This document shows positions 7,549 to 12,051 of a stretch of 12,051 nucleotides of DNA, piece after piece. Location of the stretch: NCBI GenBank assembly GCA_004173415.1, contig SEHC01000026.1, positions 1 through 12,051 on the forward strand, read 5' to 3'. A model generated the notes under the pieces. That model did no database searches, was not told the origin of the DNA, and worked only from the letters and a program-made list of their open reading frames with translations. This stretch comes from Lysobacteraceae bacterium. GTDB taxonomy: Bacteria; Pseudomonadota; Gammaproteobacteria; Xanthomonadales; Xanthomonadaceae. Made by a program: the position numbers and the translations under genes. Each line of letters starts with the position of its first letter. Within the stretch, counting starts at the first letter, position 1.

Positions 7549-8208
7549 TTAGCTGGAGTGCGGGTCGGTGGCGGGATGCAACTGCCTGGCAACGAGTCTG
7601 GCTGGCGAGCCGCGCATGGGCACGAAGCCGGGTTGCGCGGCCACCCGCCGCAACCAGTCGCGGACGCGCGGATAGCGGTCCAGTTCAAATCCGCCCTCAT
7701 CGGCGACATGGGTGTAGGCGAACAAGGCAATGTCGGCAATCGTGTAGCAGCTGCCGCCGAACCAGGGCAACCGGCCCAGGTGCCGTTCCATCGCCGCTAG
7801 CGCTTCTTCGCCGTAGGGCTTCAGCACGGCCAGTTGCTGCTGGCGCGGATGGTCGGCCGGCAGGAACCGCATCACGAAGCGCGATACCGCGATGTAGGGT
7901 TCATGGCTGTATTGCTCGAAGAACATCCACTGCAAGGTCTTGGCCTGGGCCCACGGATCGGATGGCAACAGCTCCGAACCCTGGGCCAGGTAGTGCAGGA
8001 TGGCGTTGGACTCGGCCATGGTCCGGCCGTCCTCCAGTTGCAGCACCGGCACCTTGCCCCGATCGTTCAGGGCCAGGAATTCCGGCGACAGGTTTTCGCC
8101 CCGGGTGACATCGATTTCCTGCCAGTCGTAGGCCCGGCCCAGTTGCGCCATCAGCAACTGCAGCTTGTAGCAATTGCCCGAACTGGACATGCCATGCAGG
8201 GTAATCAT
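7549..8208 (-). CDS. Glutathione S-transferase family protein
   Basis: Cytosolic glutathione S-transferase-like protein, 219 residues, normal for the family. The N-terminal thioredoxin-like domain (1-about 80) carries MSSSGNCYK near the expected active-site loop, the cis-proline segment GKVPVLQLEDG, and the ESNAILHYLA stretch that contacts the glutamyl part of glutathione in this family. The C-terminal helical domain includes the conserved TIADIALFAYTHVADEGGF motif, in which TIADIALFAY is the N-capping box region. I chose the ATG at 8206-8208 because GGAG lies seven bases upstream, a strong ribosome binding site; an in-frame extension upstream has no homology. The ATG overlaps the stop of the acetyltransferase gene (ATGA), and the E1 gene begins 13 bases after its TAA. 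Specific substrate unknown. Confidence 0.92.
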   Translation of the reverse strand: MITLHGMSSSGNCYKLQLLMAQLGRAYDWQEIDVTRGENLSPEFLALNDRGKVPVLQLEDGRTMAESNAILHYLAQGSELLPSDPWAQAKTLQWMFFEQYSHEPYIAVSRFVMRFLPADHPRQQQLAVLKPYGEEALAAMERHLGRLPWFGGSCYTIADIALFAYTHVADEGGFELDRYPRVRDWLRRVAAQPGFVPMRGSPARLVARQLHPATDPHSS

Positions 8209-8762
8209 GGTCGTGCTCCGCCAGCGCGCCCAGCGCGCCACTCTTCCCGGGTCTGTCCCCACACCTCGACGGGCTTTGTGTCAAGCGGGGCCGGCAACCA
8301 GTCCATACGCAGGAACCGCGACCCCAGTTTCGCCGCGACCGCCTTGGAATTGACGTTGTCCTCGGCGATGGTATGGATCACCTCGCTCCAGCCAAGCGCG
8401 TCGAAGGCCCAGTCGGTGGCAGCGCGCGCGCCTTCCGGCGCAAAGCCCTTGCCCCAGTGCTCGCGGGCGATACTCCAGCCCACTTCGGTGCCGGGCCAAC
8501 CCTCCGGCTGCCAGGGGCCAAGCCGGCCCACCCATTGACCGGTGGCCTTTTCGATCACCGAGAAGAATGCGAAGCCCTGCAGGTGCCAGACCCCGATCAT
8601 GGCGGCGAAGCTGCGCCAGGCGACCGCGCGCGACTGCACGCCGCCGATGTGCCTGGCCGCCTCTTCGTCTGCTATGAACGCCGCCCAGGCCTCGAAGTCC
8701 TGCGCCTGCGGCGGGCGCAGGAGCAGGCGTTCGGTTTCCAGCTTCAGATCGAAGATGCTCAT
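8205..8762 (-). CDS. GNAT family N-acetyltransferase, RimJ/RimL-like
   Basis: Acetyl-CoA-dependent N-acetyltransferase of the RimJ/RimL type (Acetyltransf_3), 185 residues. It starts with the family's usual ETERLLLRPPQAQDFEAW, continues with GQWVGRLGPW and EVGWSIAREHWGKGFAPEGARAA, which contains the acetyl-CoA pyrophosphate loop (HWGKGFA, the Q/RxxGxG/A equivalent), and ends with AEDNVNSKAVAAKLG, the conserved asparagine motif near the C-terminus. The ATG at 8760-8762 is preceded by a G-rich run (GGGTGGG); a GTG three codons upstream is possible but less likely. The start lies 12 bases from a perfect 20-bp palindrome. The gene overlaps the GST-like gene by four bases. The acetylated target is not identifiable; RimJ/RimL relatives modify ribosomal proteins but many act on small molecules. 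Confidence 0.92.
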   Translation of the reverse strand: MSIFDLKLETERLLLRPPQAQDFEAWAAFIADEEAARHIGGVQSRAVAWRSFAAMIGVWHLQGFAFFSVIEKATGQWVGRLGPWQPEGWPGTEVGWSIAREHWGKGFAPEGARAATDWAFDALGWSEVIHTIAEDNVNSKAVAAKLGSRFLRMDWLPAPLDTKPVEVWGQTREEWRAGRAGGARP

Positions 8763-8774
8763 GACACCCACCCA

Positions 8775-8794
8775 GTCCGCCCGCGCGGGCGGAC
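8775..8794. repeat. Perfect 20-bp palindrome between gcdH and the acetyltransferase gene
   Basis: GTCCGCCCGCGCGGGCGGAC equals its own reverse complement over all 20 bases. As RNA it could form an 8-bp, nearly all-GC stem with a GCGC tetraloop. It begins 7 bases after the gcdH stop and ends 12 bases before the acetyltransferase ATG on the transcribed (minus) strand. No T-run follows on the minus strand, so it is not a standard intrinsic terminator. It could be a processing or 3'-stabilising hairpin, a translation-modulating hairpin, or a copy of a dispersed palindromic repeat. Confidence 0.85.
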
Positions 8795-8801
8795 ATTCGG
8801 A

Positions 8802-9965
8802 TCAGAACGCGTTGATGCCCGTCAGCTCGCGGCCGATCACCAGCTGGTGCACGGTCTCGGTGCCTTCATAGGTGATCACCGATTCCAGGTTCAGCGCATG
8901 GCGGATCGCGGCGTGTTCGGTGGTGATGCCGGCACCGCCCAGCAGGTCGCGACACTCCCGGGCAATGTCGATGGCCATGCGGCAGTTGTTCCACTTGGCC
9001 AGCGATACCTGCGAAGGCTGCATGGTGCCGGCGTCCTTCAGCCGGCCCAACTGCAGCGACAGCAACTGCGCCAGGGTGATCCGGCGGGCCATGTCGGCCA
9101 TCTTGATCTGCGCACTCTGGGTGGCGGCGACGGGGCGGTCGAACAGGATGCGTTCCTTGGTGTAGCCCAGCACTTCGTCCAGGCAGGCGATGGCCGCACC
9201 GATCGGACCCCAGGTGATGCCGTAGCGGGCCTGGGTCAGGCAACCCAGCGGACCCTTCAGGCCCTTCACGTTGGGCAGGCGGTTGGCCTCGGGCACGCGA
9301 ACGTTGTCCAGGAACAGCGCCGAAGTCACCGACGCGCGCAGGCTCATCTTCTTGTGTATCTCCTGCGCGGTGAAACCGGCGAAGTCCTTCTCGACCACGA
9401 AGCCCTGGATGCCGTCCTCGGTCTGCGCCCAGACGATGGCGATGTCGGCCAGGTTGCCGTTGGTGATCCACATCTTGGAACCGTTGAGGATCCAGTCGCC
9501 GCCGTCGCGCTTGGCATTGGTCTTCATCGCTCCCGGATCCGACCCGCCCTGGGGTTCGGTCAGGCCGAAGCAGCCGATCACCTTGCCGGCCGCCATGTCC
9601 GGCAGCCAGCGCATGCGCTGCTCCTCGCTGCCGTAGGCGTAGATGGGATACATGCACAGCGAGGACTGCACGCTGACGAAGCTGCGGATGCCCGAATCAC
9701 CGCGCTCCAGCTCCTGGCAGATCAGCCCGTAGCTCACGCCGTTGAGGCCGCCGCCGCCATAACGCTCGGGCAGCGAGGAACCGAGCAGGCCCAGTTCCGC
9801 GATCTCCGGGACCAGTTCCCTGGGGAAGCGGCCCTCGGCGAAAGCGTCGCCGATGATCGGCCGGACCCGCTCGTCGGTGAAGCGGGCGACGGTGTCCTGC
9901 ACCGCGCGCTCCTCCTCGGTGAGCAGGGAACGGATATCGAACAGATCGTAGGGGTGCAGGGCCAT
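8802..9965 (-). CDS. gcdH: Glutaryl-CoA dehydrogenase
   Basis: FAD-dependent acyl-CoA dehydrogenase family enzyme, 387 residues. It most resembles glutaryl-CoA dehydrogenase, which oxidises and decarboxylates glutaryl-CoA to crotonyl-CoA in lysine, hydroxylysine and tryptophan catabolism. Landmarks in order are RSFVSVQSSLCMYPIYAYGS (arginine before the SVQSSL segment, typical of this subfamily), GCFGLTEPQGGSDP (flavin/substrate loop), NGSKMWITNGN, KMSLRASVTS, LTQARYGITWG, and the C-terminal ITYEGTETVHQLVIGRELTG with catalytic base E367 in YEGT. Human GCDH has the same motifs in the same order, including YEGT near the C-terminus. The ATG at 9963-9965 fits the usual N-terminus; the Shine-Dalgarno is weak. 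It is the first gene of a five-gene minus-strand tract with a candidate promoter just upstream. Another short-chain acyl-CoA dehydrogenase is the main alternative. Confidence 0.93.
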   Translation of the reverse strand: MALHPYDLFDIRSLLTEEERAVQDTVARFTDERVRPIIGDAFAEGRFPRELVPEIAELGLLGSSLPERYGGGGLNGVSYGLICQELERGDSGIRSFVSVQSSLCMYPIYAYGSEEQRMRWLPDMAAGKVIGCFGLTEPQGGSDPGAMKTNAKRDGGDWILNGSKMWITNGNLADIAIVWAQTEDGIQGFVVEKDFAGFTAQEIHKKMSLRASVTSALFLDNVRVPEANRLPNVKGLKGPLGCLTQARYGITWGPIGAAIACLDEVLGYTKERILFDRPVAATQSAQIKMADMARRITLAQLLSLQLGRLKDAGTMQPSQVSLAKWNNCRMAIDIARECRDLLGGAGITTEHAAIRHALNLESVITYEGTETVHQLVIGRELTGINAF

Positions 9966-9994
9966 GCGTCGGGAACCGGTTCGGGCAATCCCTT

Positions 9995-10024
9995 ATTGTA
10001 TTCGGCGCGCCTCGGGCGGGGTAA
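9995..10024 (-). promoter_or_regulatory. Candidate sigma-70 promoter of gcdH
   Basis: On the minus strand TACAAT (9995-10000; 5 of 6 matches to TATAAT) is preceded after 18 bases by TTACCC (10019-10024; 3 of 6 to TTGACA). The predicted start of transcription would be about 20 bases before the gcdH ATG. The strong -10 in otherwise GC-rich sequence and its position between the terminator and the gene support it. Confidence 0.5.
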
Positions 10025-10050
10025 GCCCCCGATTCGCCGACCCCATAACG

Positions 10051-10079
10051 AAAGACCGGCGAATCCGCCGGTCTTTTTT
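10051..10079. terminator. Intrinsic terminator hairpin downstream of the glycine-zipper gene
   Basis: AAAGACCGGCG (10051-10061) pairs perfectly with CGCCGGTCTTT (10066-10076) around the loop AATC. On the plus strand T6 follows (10074-10079). Read on the minus strand, as needed for the glycine-zipper gene that ends at 10101, the stem is followed by TTTCGTTAT, a poorer U-tract. The structure can therefore act in both directions, and it isolates the gcdH promoter from read-through. Confidence 0.85.
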
Positions 10080-10100
10080 CAGCATTCGACGGCCGTAGCC

Positions 10101-10916
10101 TCAACCCTGCGGGCTGGACTCGATCAAGGCGGTCTGGGTAACGACCTTCCCGTCCACGACCGGCAGGCGCTCACCCGGCTTCTCGTCCATGCGCACGGTC
10201 TTCTCCTGGCCATCGAAACGATAGGTCACGTCGTAACCCACCACCTTGTCGGTATCGCCCATGGCGATGCGCGAACCCGGCTTGCTGCCCATGCGCATGG
10301 TGCCAGTGGTGCCATCGGCATTGCGGTAAGTGACGTTGTAGCCGGTCACGCGCGACGACTCGGAGCTGGTATTCTCGGTGTGGCACTGGCGCTCGGTCCG
10401 GTTCACGACCCGGCCACCGACATGGTTCTTGTCGACCTTGTTGCCGATCAGGCCGCCAGCCACCGCGCCCGCGGCGGTGGCCGCCTTGCGGCCGCTGCCG
10501 TTGCCGACCTGGTTGCCGAGCAGGCCGCCGATCACGGCGCCGGCGACGGTACCGCCGGTGTTGCCATCGCGTTCGGGCAAACGCTCCTGCACCACGACGT
10601 CCTCACAGACCTCACGCGGGGTGCTGGTGGTCGTGGTCTCGCGCACCGGCTCGGTTCCGATTACGGTCGCATAGACCTTGTTCTTGTTGGTGATCGGGTC
10701 GACCTTGACCACCTCCGCGTACTGCAGGGCTCCCGGTTCGATGCTGCCGTCGTACGGCAGGTCGTCCAGCGCGGTGGCCTGGCCGGCCGGCTCGCCAGTT
10801 TCGGCGCTGACGAATTCGGCTTGCTCGCCGCGGTTGTTCATATACGCCGCAGTGGCGATGCCCCCGAACAACAAGGCACCGGTTGCGATCAGGATAGTGG
10901 TGGTGTTGCTCTTCAT
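10101..10916 (-). CDS. YcfJ-like glycine-zipper 2TM domain protein
   Basis: Predicted envelope protein, 271 residues. The ATG at 10914-10916 has GGAGG six bases upstream, so longer in-frame starts are rejected. Residues 6-25 form an N-terminal hydrophobic segment (signal anchor or signal peptide; no lipobox cysteine). A linker (30-100) precedes the glycine zipper at about 118-162 (GAVIGGLLGNQVG and GAVAGGLIGNKVD), the Rick_17kDa/2TM pattern thought to insert in or lie against membranes. C104 and C178 flank the zipper as in E. coli YcfJ and could form a disulfide. The C-terminus carries two copies of a motif GYxVTYR...RM..KPG.R (191-221 and 226-256); from memory YcfJ has one. The gene stands alone, with a terminator after its stop and a divergent unit upstream. 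Role unknown; YcfJ/UmoD relatives have been linked to envelope stress and surface behaviour. Confidence 0.88.
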   Translation of the reverse strand: MKSNTTTILIATGALLFGGIATAAYMNNRGEQAEFVSAETGEPAGQATALDDLPYDGSIEPGALQYAEVVKVDPITNKNKVYATVIGTEPVRETTTTSTPREVCEDVVVQERLPERDGNTGGTVAGAVIGGLLGNQVGNGSGRKAATAAGAVAGGLIGNKVDKNHVGGRVVNRTERQCHTENTSSESSRVTGYNVTYRNADGTTGTMRMGSKPGSRIAMGDTDKVVGYDVTYRFDGQEKTVRMDEKPGERLPVVDGKVVTQTALIESSPQG

Positions 10917-11080
10917 TGCCAACCTCCGGGCGGGCGGCTCCCGCGCATTCATTGAGATCAATTGCAGCACTTCATGGCTGAACGAAAACCGGATCCCCGC
11001 TTCCAAACCGCCTGCAGGATGAACCGACGCGGAGATCCGCCCGTGCTAGCGTGTCGCCCTATCGCACCGGAGCACCTCCA
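10917..11080. other. Divergent intergenic region between the glycine-zipper gene and the DUF6116-like gene
   Basis: A 164-base region holding both promoters. An inverted repeat ATTGA-GA-TCAAT (10951-10962) lies 35 bases upstream of the glycine-zipper ATG. Read on the minus strand as TTGATctcaATGAA (10948-10961) it is one base from the FNR/Anr consensus TTGATN4ATCAA. On the plus strand TGCTAGCGT (TAGCGT at 11047-11052) could be an extended -10 box 28 bases before the DUF6116-like start; no clear -35 goes with it. These assignments are tentative. Confidence 0.4.
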
Positions 11081-11302
11081 ATGCCCACCCCGCTGCTGTT
11101 GCCATTGTTGAACTGGGCCGGGAAATTGCGCTACCCGACCCTGTTCAAGATTACCGCCGCGCTGTTCGCAATCAACCTGTTCGTCTTCGATCCCATCCCG
11201 TTCCTCGACGAGATCCTGCTCGGACTTGGGACCCTGCTGCTGGCCAACTGGAAGAACCGGAACGCCAGGCCGATCGATGCCGGCGATCCGCCGCGCAGCT
11301 AG
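11081..11302 (+). CDS. Small membrane protein, DUF6116-like
   Basis: A 73-residue protein of unknown function that resembles the short DUF6116 proteins of Xanthomonadaceae as I recall them (assigned from memory, not from a search). It begins MPTPLLLPLLNWAGKLRYPT, followed by hydrophobic segments at about 22-35 (LFKITAALFAINLF) and 42-56 (EILLGLGTLLLANW) separated by FDPIPFLDE, and ends in a polar, basic-then-acidic tail (KNRNARP...). This suggests a two-helix inner membrane hairpin. The ATG at 11081-11083 has GGAG eight bases upstream; a GTG ten codons earlier has no ribosome binding site. The stop lies 7 bases before the tatD ATG, so the two genes are almost certainly cotranscribed. Confidence 0.82.
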   Translation: MPTPLLLPLLNWAGKLRYPTLFKITAALFAINLFVFDPIPFLDEILLGLGTLLLANWKNRNARPIDAGDPPRS

Positions 11303-11309
11303 GTTCCCG

Positions 11310-12051
11310 ATGCTGGTCGATACCCATTGCCACCTGGACGCCGCGGAGTTCGACGGCGGACGCGACACCATCATCGCCAGTGCCCGTGCGAGCGGGGTCC
11401 TGCAGCAGGTGGTACCCGCCATTGCCGCGGCGCACTGGCCCAGGCTGCGCGATATCTGCCGGACCGGTCCCGGGCTGTTCCCGGCCTATGGCCTGCATCC
11501 GATGTTCCTGGACCGACACCTTCCACGCCACCTGGTCGAACTGGGTGACTGGATCAATGCCGAACAGCCGGTGGCCGTCGGTGAATGCGGGCTGGACTAC
11601 TTCGTCGAGGGGCTCCACAGACAGATCCAGCAGGCCTACTTCGATGGCCAACTGGCCCTTGCCAGGGACTTCGACCTGCCGTTGATCGTGCATGCACGAC
11701 GCGCGGTCGACGCGGTGATCGCCTCGTTCAAGCGTATCGGCGGGCTGCGCGGCGTGGTCCACAGCTTCTCCGGCAGCCCCGAGCAGGCACGGCAGCTATG
11801 GCAATCGGGTTTCATGATCGGCATCGGCGGACCGGTCACCTATGACCGCGCCAATCGCCTGCGCCGCCTGGTCGCCGACATGCCGCTGGACTACCTGCTG
11901 CTGGAAACCGATGCACCGGACCAGCCGGATGCCGGTATCCGCGGGCAGCGCAACGAACCGGCGCGGCTGCCGGTGATCTGCGAAACCATCGCCCGCCTGC
12001 GTGGCCAGGACCCGCAGGCGATAGCCGATGCGACCAGCCGCAATGCCCGCC
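11310..12051 (+). CDS. TatD family metal-dependent hydrolase, YjjV-like (partial, C-terminus beyond right edge)
   Basis: TIM-barrel metal-dependent hydrolase of the TatD family; relatives act as 3'-5' DNA/RNA exonucleases or deoxyribonucleases. From the ATG at 11310-11312, 247 complete codons are read without a stop; the family length is about 255-265, so only the last few residues are missing. Metal ligands expected from the family are present: H6 and H8 (VDTHCHLD), E92 (VGECGLDY), H128 (IVHARRA), H151 (VHSFSGS) and D201 (LLETDAPD). The VPAIAAAHW and GLHPMFLDRH segments and the LLETDAPDQPDAGIRGQRN stretch resemble E. coli YjjV more than TatD or YcfH. It starts 7 bases after the DUF6116-like gene with only a weak AGG as Shine-Dalgarno, suggesting translational coupling. 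Confidence 0.95.
   Translation, partial: MLVDTHCHLDAAEFDGGRDTIIASARASGVLQQVVPAIAAAHWPRLRDICRTGPGLFPAYGLHPMFLDRHLPRHLVELGDWINAEQPVAVGECGLDYFVEGLHRQIQQAYFDGQLALARDFDLPLIVHARRAVDAVIASFKRIGGLRGVVHSFSGSPEQARQLWQSGFMIGIGGPVTYDRANRLRRLVADMPLDYLLLETDAPDQPDAGIRGQRNEPARLPVICETIARLRGQDPQAIADATSRNAR

Noticed and set aside
8373..10955. 860-codon plus-strand open frame running across the GNAT, gcdH and glycine-zipper genes
   Set aside because: It crosses an intrinsic terminator and two intergenic gaps, is antisense to three clear genes and shows no domain, so it is chance openness in GC-rich DNA.
1..12051. Mobile elements, CRISPR arrays, tRNA or rRNA genes, toxin-antitoxin or defence genes
   Set aside because: I looked for transposase-like proteins, long terminal repeats, regularly spaced repeats and tRNA-like cloverleafs and saw none; every sizeable gene belongs to a familiar core family.

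Overview
The window reads as a high-GC chromosomal segment of a gammaproteobacterium, most likely a member of the Xanthomonadaceae (Xanthomonas, Stenotrophomonas, Lysobacter or Pseudoxanthomonas relatives). The grounds are the gene content: an sdhCDAB operon divergent from ygfZ, a single-chain alpha-beta fused branched-chain-type E1 dehydrogenase, a YcfJ-like glycine-zipper protein, and a small DUF6116-like membrane protein next to tatD. The family placement is inference from gene order and protein resemblance. No search was run.

Layout. Positions 1-3363 (minus strand) carry succinate dehydrogenase in the order sdhC, sdhD, sdhA, sdhB; sdhB runs off the left edge. The spacing is very tight (a 4-base ATGA overlap, then gaps of 2 and 18 bases), so this is one transcript for complex II. 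A 279-base divergent intergenic region (3364-3642) separates it from ygfZ (3643-4512, plus strand), a folate-binding protein linked to iron-sulfur enzymes. That is a fitting neighbour for an iron-sulfur flavoenzyme.

Positions 4641-9965 (minus strand) hold a five-gene tract that looks like one operon: glutaryl-CoA dehydrogenase, a GNAT acetyltransferase, a glutathione S-transferase-like protein, a fused E1 alpha-beta 2-oxoacid dehydrogenase, and an NAD(P)H-dependent FMN/quinone reductase. The gaps between genes are 39 bases, a 4-base overlap, 13 bases and 81 bases. A plausible promoter lies just upstream of the first gene. A perfect 20-bp palindrome sits between the first two genes.

Positions 10051-10916 hold a terminator hairpin and a YcfJ-like glycine-zipper envelope protein (minus strand) whose C-terminal motif is duplicated. 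A 164-base divergent region (10917-11080) then leads to a two-gene plus-strand unit: a 73-residue membrane protein and a TatD/YjjV-type metallohydrolase cut by the right edge.

Most of the window is core metabolism and housekeeping. I see no mobile element, prophage, CRISPR array, tRNA or rRNA, and no convincing undescribed system. The items most worth a second look are the fused E1 without its E2/E3 partners inside a gcdH-led operon, the motif duplication in the YcfJ-like protein, and the palindrome just upstream of the acetyltransferase start.
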